This document shows positions 8,286 to 16,763 of a DNA stretch of 64,000 bases, in pieces. The translations under genes and the position numbers were made by a program. Below the pieces are notes generated by a model. It searched no databases. It was given only the letters and a program-made list of their open reading frames with translations, and had not been told where the DNA came from. How positions within the stretch are numbered: the stretch's first letter is position 1; the number at the start of each line of letters is the position of its first letter. This stretch comes from Actinomadura sp. NAK00032 (lineage in GTDB: Bacteria; Actinomycetota; Actinomycetes; Streptosporangiales; Streptosporangiaceae), in contig NZ_CP054932.1 in the NCBI RefSeq assembly GCF_013364275.1, forward strand, positions 2,294,001-2,358,000. Direction: 5' to 3'.

Positions 8286-10079
8286 TCAGGCGAGCAGGTC
8301 GCGCAGCTCCTGGACGGCCTCGCGCAGCCTGTCCGCGAACGCGTACATGGCGTCCGCGACGGGCCGCGGCGTGCTCAGGTAGAGGTTGAAGCGGTCCGGC
8401 AGCAGGACGTAGGCGATCCCGATGCACTGCTCGCTGGTCGACCCGAACCCGAAGTACCGGATGTTGACCGACGGCGCCGAGCTGGTGCTCAGGTAGTCGT
8501 CCCGCATCGTGACCCAGCCGGGCGAGTCGAACAGCGGGAGCGGCCCGGTGACGCCGAGGTCGGCGCCGCGCCGCTTGGCGATCAGCTGCAGCTCCCACAG
8601 GTGCTGCTCGGGGGCCTGCCCGGCCTGGCACTCCTTCGCGCGGCGCACGTGCGCCTCGGCGGCGGCGCGGAACGCGTTCCGGCGCGCCTCCCGGTCGGCC
8701 GCCGGGTCGTCCATCGCCGCGACGAAGCGCAGCACCTCCGGGGTGACGACCCGCATCGCCTCGGTGCGGCCGTGCCGGTACTGGCGCGTCGCGATCGACT
8801 CGTAGGTGGTGCCGGTGAGGCCCTTCGCGCGCTTGTGGGCGAGCTGGTAGGCCATCTGGACGAACGCGTCCGGCGACGTCTTCAGCCGCTTGGCCTCGGC
8901 GGCGCCGAAGTCCTCGAACGAGACGGCGGCCGTGGCGGTCGCGGCGGCGTAGCCGGCGAAGGCGGCCGCCGCCTTCCCGATGTCGCGCCGCAGGTCCTCG
9001 TCCAGGGCGAACCGGATCGGCTCGATCGCGGGGAGGCCCTGCGCGGCGGCGCCCGACCGCCGCGACAGCTCCCCGGCCGGCGTGCCGAGCAGCGCGTCGA
9101 CGAAGCTGAGGATCGTGGTGCCGTCCAGCCCGCAGTGCTCGACGTTGATGCCCGCGGTGCCGTCGCCGAACACGATGAAGGACACCGCCTTGTCGAACCA
9201 GCGGTTGCCGCTGTCGCCGTGGAGCAGGTGGTCGCAGGCGTCGAGGGTGTCCGCCGGGGCGAAGTCCTCCAGGCAGACGCAGAACAGCGCCGTCTCGACC
9301 TCGTCCAGGGCCTTGGCGTTGCCGAGGTCCAGCAGCGCGTCGCGGCTCGCCGCCCACTCGGCGCGGGCCTTGGTGGTGAGGTGCCCGGCGGACGGCTCCT
9401 CCGCCGCCTCCGCCTTCAGGATCGTGCCGAGGCCCGCCCGCAGCTCGTCGAGGGTGTGGGGGAGGCCGTCCGGGCCGAGGACGTCCATCCGGAACATGGT
9501 GCCGCGGAAGAACACCACGATGTGGCGGGCGTCGGACGGGCCCGGCCACGCGTCGGTGTAGGGCGCGCGGACGGTGTCCTGCTCGGCGCCGGGGATGCGG
9601 GTCGCCGAGAACAGGAACCGGTTCTGCACCATCGACAGCGGGCGGCCGCGCTGCACGACCGGCGGGATGCGCTCGCCGTCCAGCCGCAGCTTGTAGTCGA
9701 GCGCCCCGGCGATGAGCCCGGCCGCGCGCTCGGCCTGGCCCTCCGGCGACTCCTTGAACAGGAAGAAGAAGTTGGCGTTCAGCGCGATCCGGTCGCGCCG
9801 GCCGAGGTAGCGGTACGGCCAGAACGTGTCGAGCCAGCTGTGCACGCCCTCGGCGGCGTCGTAGCGCTCGAGCGCGGCGTGCAGCGTCCGGCCGGGGCCG
9901 CCGGGCCGGACGAACGCGGCCAGCGCCGACTCCGTCCGGGCCCGCTCGTCCTCGGTCAGCAGCGGCCCGCACCACTCCATGAACCGCTCGCAGGTCGCGT
10001 CGAGCGTGGGCAGCGGCACGCGCGGCAGCCCCGCCTCGTTGCCGAAGGTGCGGGACGAGAGTTCTTCGCTGGCGTTCAC
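8286..10079 (-). CDS. Choline/carnitine O-acyltransferase family protein
   Basis: A 597-residue protein, the usual size of carnitine acetyltransferases, which move an acyl group between CoA and a hydroxylated quaternary amine. The family features are clear: FLFSATRIPG, the catalytic His315 in VEHCGLDGT, a CoA-phosphate lysine segment YQLAHKRAKG, the substrate-site block TYESIATRQYRHGRTEAMR and the STS motif in YLSTSSAP. The GTG start 10079 is preceded by GAGGAA; the long upstream extension has poor coding character. It is the last gene of a minus-strand operon after a BesD-like oxygenase and a methyltransferase, which suggests that it acylates a hydroxylated, N-methylated product rather than serving fatty-acid transport. 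Free carnitine as substrate is the conventional alternative. Confidence 0.85.
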   Translation of the reverse strand: MNASEELSSRTFGNEAGLPRVPLPTLDATCERFMEWCGPLLTEDERARTESALAAFVRPGGPGRTLHAALERYDAAEGVHSWLDTFWPYRYLGRRDRIALNANFFFLFKESPEGQAERAAGLIAGALDYKLRLDGERIPPVVQRGRPLSMVQNRFLFSATRIPGAEQDTVRAPYTDAWPGPSDARHIVVFFRGTMFRMDVLGPDGLPHTLDELRAGLGTILKAEAAEEPSAGHLTTKARAEWAASRDALLDLGNAKALDEVETALFCVCLEDFAPADTLDACDHLLHGDSGNRWFDKAVSFIVFGDGTAGINVEHCGLDGTTILSFVDALLGTPAGELSRRSGAAAQGLPAIEPIRFALDEDLRRDIGKAAAAFAGYAAATATAAVSFEDFGAAEAKRLKTSPDAFVQMAYQLAHKRAKGLTGTTYESIATRQYRHGRTEAMRVVTPEVLRFVAAMDDPAADREARRNAFRAAAEAHVRRAKECQAGQAPEQHLWELQLIAKRRGADLGVTGPLPLFDSPGWVTMRDDYLSTSSAPSVNIRYFGFGSTSEQCIGIAYVLLPDRFNLYLSTPRPVADAMYAFADRLREAVQELRDLLA

Positions 10080-10088
10080 TTCGTTCCT

Positions 10089-10124
10089 CTGCTGTCTGTG
10101 CCGGAGCTGCTGTCTGTGCCGGAG
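10089..10124. repeat. 18-bp unit, two tandem copies
   Basis: Two identical 18-bp copies (ctgctgtctgtgccggag) lie back to back at 10089-10106 and 10107-10124. They sit in the 71-bp gap between the methyltransferase stop and the acyltransferase start and end about 10 nt upstream of the GTG, so copy-number change would alter the leader of the acyltransferase. Confidence 0.9.
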
Positions 10125-10150
10125 TCGCCGTAGGCGCGTGGCCCGCCGCC

Positions 10151-10996
10151 TCAGCCGGCCGGCTTGGAAATGTAGAGCTGCGCGTAGAACCAGCCGTCGG
10201 TCTCCAGCCCGCCCGGGTCGACGCCGACCTCGGCGAGCCGCTCCAGGACGGACGCCTGCTCCTCGCGCGTCGCGAACCGCCGCTGCCGGAACAGGCCGTC
10301 GCGGCGGACGGTCTCGTACCCGGCGGCGGCGAGGGTGTCGGCGATCGGGTCGAACGGGAACATGCGCAGGACGAAATGCGCCATCCACGGTAGCCGCCCC
10401 CCGGTGCGCTCCCCGGTGCGCTCTCCGGTGCGCTCTCCTGCGGCGTCGACGATCCGGGCGATGGTGCGCTCGGTGACGTAGCCGAGGCAGCCGGTGGAGA
10501 CGACCAGGTCGGCCGCCGCGAGCCGGGTCCGCTGCTCGCCGGTCGGCTCGCCGTTCTCCAGGTCGGCGTGGACGGCGCCGTCCAGGAAACCGGCGTCCAG
10601 CGCGTAGGCGAGGGCGCTGTCGGAGGCGTCGAGGCCGAGGAAGCGGACGCGGTTCGCCGGTGCGCCCGCATCGACCAGCTCCCGGTCGAGGGTCACCAGG
10701 GCGGCGCGCGTCCGCCGGTGGGCGTCGCGGCCGCTGTAGCGCTCGTACAGTTCGGCCATGGTGGCGCCGTGTTTCACCAGGGCCGCGTTGATCCCGTACG
10801 AGCAGCCGATGTCCAGGACGGTCGGGACCGGAACGCCGCGCGTCTCCCGGTATTCGGCGATGAGCCGCTGGAAATGCGGTTTGGCCAGTTCCGGGATGTT
10901 GTAGTCGAGATCGCGGAGCGTGCTGAAATAGGCGCGGGGATCGGGCCGCGTGTAGATGTGGTCGAGCGAGATCTTGCCGGTCGTGTCGACGCGCAA
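10151..10996 (-). CDS. Class I SAM-dependent methyltransferase
   Basis: A 281-residue methyltransferase. Motif I is TVLDIGCSYGINAAL (near residues 60-75), the acidic loop end is FLGLDASDSALAYA and motif IV-like is AADLVVSTGCLGYV. An N-terminal block (LDHIYTRPDPRAYFSTLRDLDY) precedes the Rossmann core and probably helps bind the substrate. TTG 10996 is the best start because AGGAGG sits 8 nt upstream, overlapping the stop of the oxygenase gene. An in-frame GERT repeat (three 12-bp copies) lies in a surface loop. Placed between the oxygenase and the carnitine-type acyltransferase, it could be an amino-acid N-methyltransferase; the acceptor is not visible from sequence. Confidence 0.82.
   Translation of the reverse strand: MRVDTTGKISLDHIYTRPDPRAYFSTLRDLDYNIPELAKPHFQRLIAEYRETRGVPVPTVLDIGCSYGINAALVKHGATMAELYERYSGRDAHRRTRAALVTLDRELVDAGAPANRVRFLGLDASDSALAYALDAGFLDGAVHADLENGEPTGEQRTRLAAADLVVSTGCLGYVTERTIARIVDAAGERTGERTGERTGGRLPWMAHFVLRMFPFDPIADTLAAAGYETVRRDGLFRQRRFATREEQASVLERLAEVGVDPGGLETDGWFYAQLYISKPAG
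10401..10436. repeat. 12-bp unit, three tandem copies inside the methyltransferase gene
   Basis: Three 12-bp copies of ccggtgcgctcy lie in frame and encode the repeated Gly-Glu-Arg-Thr tract of the methyltransferase. The unit length keeps the reading frame, so length variants would be tolerated. Confidence 0.9.
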
Positions 10997-11007
10997 CGGC
11001 GGGCCTC

Positions 11008-11871
11008 CTAGTCGAGCAGCTGGTCCACCCGGACGGCGCGCCCCTCCGCCGCCAGGTGCTCGGGCAGGACGCGGCCGAAGAGCTGCCTCGTGCGCGCGAC
11101 GCTGCCGATGACCCCCGGGCGCTCGCTGTAGGCGAAGATCGCCGTGTGCCGCGCCGTGTCCCCCCGGACCGTGCTCACCCGGTGCAGCGAGTACCGGCCC
11201 TTGAACAGCTGCAGGTCGCCGGGACGCAGCGTCAGCCGGCGGACGAGGCGCTCGCCGCGGCCGGTCAGCACGTCCCGGACGTCGGCGAGGTTCTCCCGCT
11301 CCGCCGTCCTGATGTTCGGGCAGTACTCGAAGACGCCCCCGTCCTCGGGCTCCTGCGTGAGCAGGCTGACGGTGAACTCGTTGGTGTCGAAGTGCCAGGG
11401 GTGCTCCATCCCGGGGCCGACCACGTTGAGGACCAGCCCCGACAGCGGGTCGGCCAGCTCGTGCACGCGCGGCAGTCCGAAGCAGCTCGCCACGAACCGC
11501 TGGAGAAGCCCGTTCGCGTAGAGCCGGTGGATCACGGCGTCCGCCGGGACGCGGTCGCGCGCGACGAACGCGTTGCCCCGCTGGACCGTGATGCGGCCCG
11601 GATGACCGTCCGGCAAAGGCGTGCCGATGTCGATGTTGTAGGCGTTCACCGTTTCGACGTCATAATGCGCGGACGGCGCGATCTCCGCACATTCCGTGCG
11701 CAGTACGTCCCGCAATGCGGGGCGAATGAAGTCGGGCAGCACGCAGCACCCGGTTTTGGCCAGCTCGGCGCGCGTGTGCGAAACGGCCGCGGCCCAGCCG
11801 GGGCCGTCCGGCTCGGCGAGCGGATGGCGTTCCGTGTCGGCCACCTGTGCGAGAGACTCCGCCGCGCCCAT
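11008..11871 (-). CDS. BesD/HalD-like Fe(II)/2-oxoglutarate oxygenase, hydroxylase-type active site
   Basis: A 287-residue cupin-fold oxygenase that resembles BesD/HalD amino-acid radical halogenases, with HPWHFDTNEFTVSLLTQ and EDGGVFEYCPNIR. The metal-binding residues appear to be His160, Asp162 (HFD) and His230 (SLHRVS), with an Arg in RHTAIFAYSERPG for 2-oxoglutarate. True halogenases of this family have Gly in place of the Asp, which leaves a site for chloride. The Asp here predicts hydroxylation of a free amino acid or a relative. It is first in the operon (ATG 11871 after GGAAGGA), and its stop overlaps the ribosome site of the methyltransferase. The substrate is unknown. Confidence 0.82.
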   Translation of the reverse strand: MGAAESLAQVADTERHPLAEPDGPGWAAAVSHTRAELAKTGCCVLPDFIRPALRDVLRTECAEIAPSAHYDVETVNAYNIDIGTPLPDGHPGRITVQRGNAFVARDRVPADAVIHRLYANGLLQRFVASCFGLPRVHELADPLSGLVLNVVGPGMEHPWHFDTNEFTVSLLTQEPEDGGVFEYCPNIRTAERENLADVRDVLTGRGERLVRRLTLRPGDLQLFKGRYSLHRVSTVRGDTARHTAIFAYSERPGVIGSVARTRQLFGRVLPEHLAAEGRAVRVDQLLD

Positions 11872-12124
11872 GACGTTCCTTCCGCGTCGCCGAACCCAAG
11901 ACGGGTTTTAGCACAGTCCTTCCGGGAATTCATGGCCCGCCTTTCCGGGGCGGTTTGTCAGAATTCGATAAGCCCGGCCCGTGACCTGTGGATTCGAACG
12001 TTCCGCCGCGCGCGCCGCGACGGCGCCGGGTGTGTCCCATCTCACCCGCCGTGCGCGGCGGTGCCCCGCGGCGGGTAGGACCGGGGCACAGAGGGAGTGA
12101 CAGGGGGAGCGACAGGGGGCGGTC

Positions 12125-12652
12125 GTGCAGACCTTTCTGCCGTACGCGGACTTCGCCGCCACGGCCCGGGCACTGGACCGGCGGCGGCTCGGCAAGCAGC
12201 GCGTCGAGACGATCCAGGTGCTGCGCGCGCTCACGGTGCCCGGTTACGGCTGGCGGCACCACCCGGCCGCGCTGATGTGGACGGGCTACGAGGAGGCGCT
12301 CGTCCGGTACGGCCTGGAGATGTGCGCCCGGTGGTGCGACCTCGGCCACGCCGACACCTGCGCCGCGACCCTGGCGGCCGACCTCGCCGGGGCACGGGGC
12401 GTGCGGGAGCCGCGCGGGCAGGAGCGGCTCGCCGCCGCGGGCGAGCTGCCGCCCTGGCTGGGCGACCCGGCGTTCCATCTGAGCCACCGCTCGGCGCTCG
12501 TCCGCAAGGACCCCGCCTTCTACGGGCCCGAGTTCCCCGGCGTCCCGGACGACCTGCCCTACGTCTGGCCCGACTCGGACCGGCGCCCCAGCGTGCAGGA
12601 CGCGCCGCGGGGCGGCGGGGGCGGGCCTCATGGCGGGGACGAGGGCGGGTAG
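12125..12652 (+). CDS. MSMEG_6728-family protein, related to pyrimidine-dimer glycosylases
   Basis: A 175-residue protein that starts with MQTFLPYADFAATARALDRRRLGKQRVE, the hallmark of the MSMEG_6728 family, distantly like T4 endonuclease V / Pyr_excise proteins. The core (about 1-150) includes LDRRRLGKQRVET, GWRHHPAALMW and HLSHRSALVRKDPAFYGPEF, as in family members. The C-terminus is a Gly-rich tail. GTG 12125 follows a GGGGGC-rich leader without a strong ribosome site. DNA repair is suggested only by the remote family link. It lies 47 nt upstream of a SpoIIE-type phosphatase. Confidence 0.75.
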   Translation: MQTFLPYADFAATARALDRRRLGKQRVETIQVLRALTVPGYGWRHHPAALMWTGYEEALVRYGLEMCARWCDLGHADTCAATLAADLAGARGVREPRGQERLAAAGELPPWLGDPAFHLSHRSALVRKDPAFYGPEFPGVPDDLPYVWPDSDRRPSVQDAPRGGGGGPHGGDEGG

Positions 12653-12699
12653 GTACCCCGCGACCGCACGGACGAGGGGTCCCGGAGGACGGTGAGCCG

Positions 12700-13917
12700 A
12701 TGCTGAGGGAGCTGGTGGCGGAGAGCCACCTGATGTCCATGGAGCAGCTGCCGGGCGCGGCCGCCCGGCACGCCGCCGACGTGGGCCTGCACGACGTGGT
12801 GATCTACGTCTCCGACCTCCAGCAGAACGTCCTGCGGCTGCTGACCGGCAGGGGCCCGGACGCCGGTGCCGACCCCGGCGGCGAGATCCCGGAACTGAAG
12901 ATCGAGGGCACCGTCGCGGGCCGGGCGTTCCAGACCATGGCATCGGTGGTCGGGCAGACCTTCGGCGACGGGACCTGCCACTACTGGCTGCCGATCCTCG
13001 ACGGCACCGAGCGGCTCGGTGTGGTCCGGGCGACCATCCGCCGGGACGACCCGCGGGCCAGGGACGACGCCGACTACCTGGCCGGGATGATCGCGCTGAT
13101 CGTCGTCAGCAAGGGCCCCTACAGCGACTCGTTCTCCCGGCTGGTGCGCACGCGGGAGATGACGGTGTCGGCGGAGATGCAGTGGCGGCTGCTGCCGCCG
13201 CTGACGTTCGCCAACGACCAGGTGGTGATCAGCGCGGCGCTGGAGCCCGCCTACAACCTCGGCGGCGACACCTTCGACTACGCGCTGGCGGGCGAGACCG
13301 TGCACTTCGGGGTCTTCGACGCCATGGGGCACGACACCACGGCGGGGCTGACCTCCAGCCTCGCCGTCGCCGCGTTCCGCAACCACCGGCTGCAGGGCGC
13401 CGACCTCCTGGGGGTCGGGCAGGGGATCGAGGAGGTGCTGGCCGAGCAGGACAGCAGCGGACGCTTCGTGACGTCCGTCCTGGGGGAGCTCGACCTGCGG
13501 TCCGGCGTGCTGTCCTGGGCGTCCTACGGGCATCCCCCGCCGGTGATCATCCGCAAGGGGCGCTGGGTGACCAGGCTCGAATGCCGCCCCGGCACGCCGC
13601 TCGGCACCGGCCTCGGCGTCGAGCCGGCGCTGTGCACCGAGCAGCTCGAACCGGGTGACCGCATCCTGCTCTACACCGACGGCATCGTGGAGGCCCGCGA
13701 CCCGGGCAAGCGGGAGTTCGGGCTGGCCCGCTTCGTCGATTTCATCATCAAGCGGGAGGCCGACGGGCTGGCGGCACCGGAGACGTTGCGCCGCCTGATC
13801 CACAGCATCCTGGCGCACCACGCGGGGCGGCTGGACGACGACGCCACCGTCCTGCTCCTCGAATGGCACGGCTGGGGCGGGCGGCAGGCCGCGCTGCAGG
13901 CGATCCGGCAGACCTGA
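12700..13917 (+). CDS. SpoIIE/RsbU-type PP2C serine phosphatase with N-terminal GAF-like domain
   Basis: A 405-residue cytoplasmic protein. Residues 1-150 look like a sensory GAF domain (VAGRAFQTMASVVGQ, TCHYWLPILDGTERLGVVRATI). The C-terminal 240 residues form a SpoIIE-type PP2C domain with metal-binding acidic motifs ALAGETVHFGVFDAMGHD, GGDTFDYA and LDDDATVLLLEW. Such phosphatases dephosphorylate anti-sigma-factor antagonists and switch on SigB/SigF-type sigma factors. A SigF-type pair lies at 61.3-62.6 kb in this window, a possible but unproven partner. ATG 12700 is chosen after GGAGGACGG; the longer upstream frame overlaps the preceding gene. Confidence 0.88.
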   Translation: MLRELVAESHLMSMEQLPGAAARHAADVGLHDVVIYVSDLQQNVLRLLTGRGPDAGADPGGEIPELKIEGTVAGRAFQTMASVVGQTFGDGTCHYWLPILDGTERLGVVRATIRRDDPRARDDADYLAGMIALIVVSKGPYSDSFSRLVRTREMTVSAEMQWRLLPPLTFANDQVVISAALEPAYNLGGDTFDYALAGETVHFGVFDAMGHDTTAGLTSSLAVAAFRNHRLQGADLLGVGQGIEEVLAEQDSSGRFVTSVLGELDLRSGVLSWASYGHPPPVIIRKGRWVTRLECRPGTPLGTGLGVEPALCTEQLEPGDRILLYTDGIVEARDPGKREFGLARFVDFIIKREADGLAAPETLRRLIHSILAHHAGRLDDDATVLLLEWHGWGGRQAALQAIRQT

Positions 13918-13936
13918 GCCGGCCGGCGGACCCGAG

Positions 13937-14932
13937 CTAGCCGGCTCCGAGGGCCGCCATCAGCATCGGGTACGCCTGGTGCAGGTCGCGCTGCCAGTAC
14001 GGCCAGTCGTGCTGCCCGTCGAAGAAGCGCACGGTCACCGGGATGCCGAGGGCGCGCAGCCGGGCCGTGAACGCGCGCGCGTTGCCGTTCGCGGCGGCCT
14101 CCACCGGATCGGTGAACGGCAGCCCGCCGAGCGACCCCGCCCTTCCGTTGCCGCTCGCCACCCACAGCCGGACGCCGCGCAGCCGCCCGGCGATGTCCGT
14201 CGGATTGTGCGCACGCCAGATCGCCGCCTGGTCGTCGGGGTCGCCCCAGACGCGCCGCCAGTCGGTGCCGGGGCAGGCGAACGACGGTCCCCAGCCGGTC
14301 GAGTCGTCGCCCGGCTCGTGGCCGTGGAGGGTGTCCACGTACCCGCTGAACGACGCGGCGGCCCTGAACATGCCGGGGTGGCGGGCCGCGTACAGCATGG
14401 CGCCGAGACCGCCCATGGAATTGCCCGCGACCACCCGGGCGGTGCCGGCGCGGTAATCGCGTTCGAGAATGCGGCGGAGTTCGGTCAGGTGGAACGTCTC
14501 CCAGCGCGGGGAGCCGCCGCGCCCGTAGTTCCACCAGTCGGAGTAGTTGCCGCAGCGGCCGCCGTTCGGCATGACGACGATGGCGCCGCTGCCCGCGGTG
14601 AGCCGGGCGACGTCGGTGTCGCGCGTCCAGGCGGTGTAGTCGTCGACGCCGCCGTGCAGCAGCCACAGCGTGGGCCAGGTGCGGTGCGCGTCCCGCGACC
14701 AGCCGCGGGGGAGCAGGAGGCGGACCTTCTGCCGGCCGTCCATGGCCGGCGAGGCGATGGTCAGGTCCAGGGTGCGGGACGCGACGGACCGCTCGGCGAC
14801 GACCCGCGCGCCGGTGGCGGAGGCGCCCGCGAGCACGGGGGAGGCGAGCACCAGGGAAGCGGCCGGCGGGAGTGCGGGGAGGAGCAGTGCGAAGGCCGCC
14901 GAGCATGCGGCGGGGGTGCTGCGGCGAAGCAA
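13937..14932 (-). CDS. Secreted esterase, antigen-85/esterase-D-like alpha/beta hydrolase
   Basis: A 331-residue exported hydrolase. The N-terminus (LLRRSTPAACSAAFALLLP...) is a signal peptide of about 35 residues. The nucleophile elbow is GNSMGG and the catalytic His is in GQHDWPYW; the oxyanion loop is LLHGGVDDYTAWTRD. TTG 14932 is chosen because GGAAGG lies 6 nt upstream and the signal peptide follows directly; an in-frame ATG at 15043 would add 37 arginine-rich residues. It is similar to the esterase at 33360 but shorter, lacking the low-complexity linker. Feruloyl-esterase or mycolyltransferase-like activity is possible, with the substrate unknown. Confidence 0.8.
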   Translation of the reverse strand: MLRRSTPAACSAAFALLLPALPPAASLVLASPVLAGASATGARVVAERSVASRTLDLTIASPAMDGRQKVRLLLPRGWSRDAHRTWPTLWLLHGGVDDYTAWTRDTDVARLTAGSGAIVVMPNGGRCGNYSDWWNYGRGGSPRWETFHLTELRRILERDYRAGTARVVAGNSMGGLGAMLYAARHPGMFRAAASFSGYVDTLHGHEPGDDSTGWGPSFACPGTDWRRVWGDPDDQAAIWRAHNPTDIAGRLRGVRLWVASGNGRAGSLGGLPFTDPVEAAANGNARAFTARLRALGIPVTVRFFDGQHDWPYWQRDLHQAYPMLMAALGAG

Positions 14933-15096
14933 TGGGGGCCTTCCGGAAACACCGGCGGGATGGGCCGGCCTTGGCGGGAAAGGGGAGCGCCGTGGTGCGG
15001 TCTTTTCTCTCCCTATACGTATTGGGTTCCCGTGCGCCGCCATTGTGAAGCGCCAATCAAAAACTGTATAAAATGCATTCTCCGAGGCCCGACGCG

Positions 15097-15133
15097 CGAG
15101 CGCCGGACGCCCGTCGCGGGCGTCCGGCGCTCG
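15097..15133 (-). terminator. Strong hairpin ending the peptide/M50 operon
   Basis: A perfect 17-bp stem with a 3-nt loop lies 12 nt after the stop of the M50 protease gene. There is no T tract, as is common in high-GC actinobacterial terminators. It would end transcription of the two-peptide operon. Confidence 0.75.
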
Positions 15134-15144
15134 TCCGGGCGGGC

Positions 15145-16491
15145 TTAGGCGTCCGGCATCGGCTGGGGCGGGGGCCCCTGGACGTAGCGGACGGCCCACC
15201 GCACCAGCCGTCGCCCGACCCCGTACAGGATCAGCGCCACGCCGGCCAGCGGCAGGATCAGCAGGATGATCTGCAGCCCGGAGGTGACCAGTTCGAGCGC
15301 CCCGGCCCCGTGCGCCGCCTCGGCGCCGAGCCGCCGCATCATCATCCAGTCTTTGGCGACGAGCGCCGGGACCTGGCTGACGATGAGCCCGATCTGGAAG
15401 ACCAGCAGCGGGATGACGGTCAGCACCCACACCGTGACGAAGACCTGCGGCCAGCGCTTGAGCTCGTCCAGCCGCGCGTCGGCGGGGCGGCGCAGCAGCG
15501 CCCGGCGCAGGATCGGCCCGATGTACTTGAACAGGTCGGGGATGCCGACCAGGTCGGACATGATGTAGTACCCGTCGAACCGGAGCGTCGGCAGGAGCTG
15601 CTGCATCATCTCCAGGTTGACGTAGAGGACGGCGACGAGCAGCGGCTCGAACCCCGTCTGCAGGTACGCCAGCGTCAGCCCCACCACGAAGATGGCGTTG
15701 AAGTACACCCCGGCGAGGTCGGCGCGCAGCCGGCCGGCCCGCCCGAGCCGGTACGACTCGGTGATGTCGGTGTAGAACGCGGGCCAGACCAGGTAGATCC
15801 CGCAGCCCATGACCCCCGGCCGGACGCCCCCGTACCGGCAGGCGGTGGCGTGCCCGACCTCGTGGAACGCGCACGACGCGATGCCGAGGGCGAGGATCAG
15901 CAGGATGCTGACCGGGTTCATGATCGCCGTGGTGATGGCGCCGGCCACCGAGTGGCTGGTGAGCAGCCACGCCTCGCTGACCGCGAACGCGACGAGCATC
16001 ATGGCGATCGCGACCGGCCGGAACAGCCAGCAGAACAGCCCGCCGACGAACCAGGTGAACGACTCGGGCATGACCGCGACCCGCCACCGCAGCGCGAGCC
16101 ACGGGTCGGCCTTCACGGGCGCGGGCGCCGTGCCGTCGCTGTAGGTGGTGACGCCGAGCGGGGCGAGCTTGCGGTCGGCGAGGTAGACGATCTGCTCGCC
16201 GGTGAGCTGGGCGCCGGCCTCCTCGGTGACGGCCGCGGCCACCCGGTCGAGCGCCTGCGCGACGTCCGCGCCGGCGAGGTCGCGGTGCTCGTGCAGCGCC
16301 TTGGCGACCAGGAACAGCAGCGGCGGCAGCCGGACGAGCTGGCCGTCCGGCAGCCGCACCAGCTGCGGCGGCTCCCGGTAGCCGGAGTTCTTGAACTCGC
16401 CGACCATCTCGGCGCCGTCGACGAGGGCGGGCAGGGTGAGGGCGGCGGGCCGCCCGCCGCCCGCCACGTCAGGGGTCGCGGGAGAGCCCAT
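15145..16491 (-). CDS. M50-type membrane zinc peptidase with PqqD-like N-terminal domain
   Basis: A 448-residue membrane protein. Residues ~30-115 (LVRLPDGQLVRLPPLLFLVAKAL, then LAGADVAQALD and IVYLADRKLAPLG) resemble a PqqD/RiPP-recognition winged helix. The remainder has about six membrane helices with the zinc motif HEVGH (210-214) inside one, and a later Asp306 in LRFDGYYIMSDL as the likely third ligand. Its ATG shares bases with the stop of the short peptide gene just upstream (TGATG), so synthesis of the two is coupled. This supports a role in recognising the peptide leader and cleaving or exporting it. In M50 families the alternative is regulated intramembrane proteolysis of an anti-sigma factor, but none is adjacent. 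Confidence 0.85.
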   Translation of the reverse strand: MGSPATPDVAGGGRPAALTLPALVDGAEMVGEFKNSGYREPPQLVRLPDGQLVRLPPLLFLVAKALHEHRDLAGADVAQALDRVAAAVTEEAGAQLTGEQIVYLADRKLAPLGVTTYSDGTAPAPVKADPWLALRWRVAVMPESFTWFVGGLFCWLFRPVAIAMMLVAFAVSEAWLLTSHSVAGAITTAIMNPVSILLILALGIASCAFHEVGHATACRYGGVRPGVMGCGIYLVWPAFYTDITESYRLGRAGRLRADLAGVYFNAIFVVGLTLAYLQTGFEPLLVAVLYVNLEMMQQLLPTLRFDGYYIMSDLVGIPDLFKYIGPILRRALLRRPADARLDELKRWPQVFVTVWVLTVIPLLVFQIGLIVSQVPALVAKDWMMMRRLGAEAAHGAGALELVTSGLQIILLILPLAGVALILYGVGRRLVRWAVRYVQGPPPQPMPDA

Positions 16492-16712
16492 CAGTGGTGC
16501 TCGACCACGGTGGCCGGGACGCAGGTCATCGTGGAGTAGGCCGGCTGGGCGAACAGCCCGCTGCCGAGCAGCCCCGTGGTGCCCGAGGAGTACGTCGCCT
16601 GGCAGGCGTACATGACGACCGTGTCGCCGCCGGAGGACAGCGCGAGCCGGGGTGGCAGGACCTCGCCCGAGAGCTGGTCCAGATCGCTGTACGAAAGTTT
16701 CTGAGGGTTCAT
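16491..16712 (-). CDS. Two-cysteine RiPP-like precursor peptide, second gene of the pair
   Basis: A 73-residue peptide starting at ATG 16712 after GGGAG. The N-terminal half is a leader with SYSDLDQLSGEVLPPR followed by LALSSGGD. The C-terminal half is uncharged, rich in Ser, Thr, Ala and Gly, with two Cys 27 residues apart, GLL 10 residues after the first Cys, and PA before and after the second. The same spacing occurs in the neighbouring peptide. The stop overlaps the ATG of the M50 protease. Leader plus variable core is the layout of ribosomally made, modified peptides, but no lanthionine synthetase, cyclodehydratase or radical-SAM gene lies alongside. A disulfide-bonded peptide is an alternative. 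No named family is recognised. Confidence 0.72.
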   Translation of the reverse strand: MNPQKLSYSDLDQLSGEVLPPRLALSSGGDTVVMYACQATYSSGTTGLLGSGLFAQPAYSTMTCVPATVVEHH

Positions 16713-16763
16713 GGCTCCCTTTCGGGATCAGTCCGTTGACCGCATGTTCATCGAGGAAAAGGG

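Noticed and set aside
11988-12005. TTCGAACGTTC sequence upstream of the MSMEG_6728-type gene, resembling a LexA box
   Set aside because: The actinobacterial LexA site needs TCGAAC-N4-GTTCGA; here the halves touch without the 4-bp spacer and the right half is incomplete.
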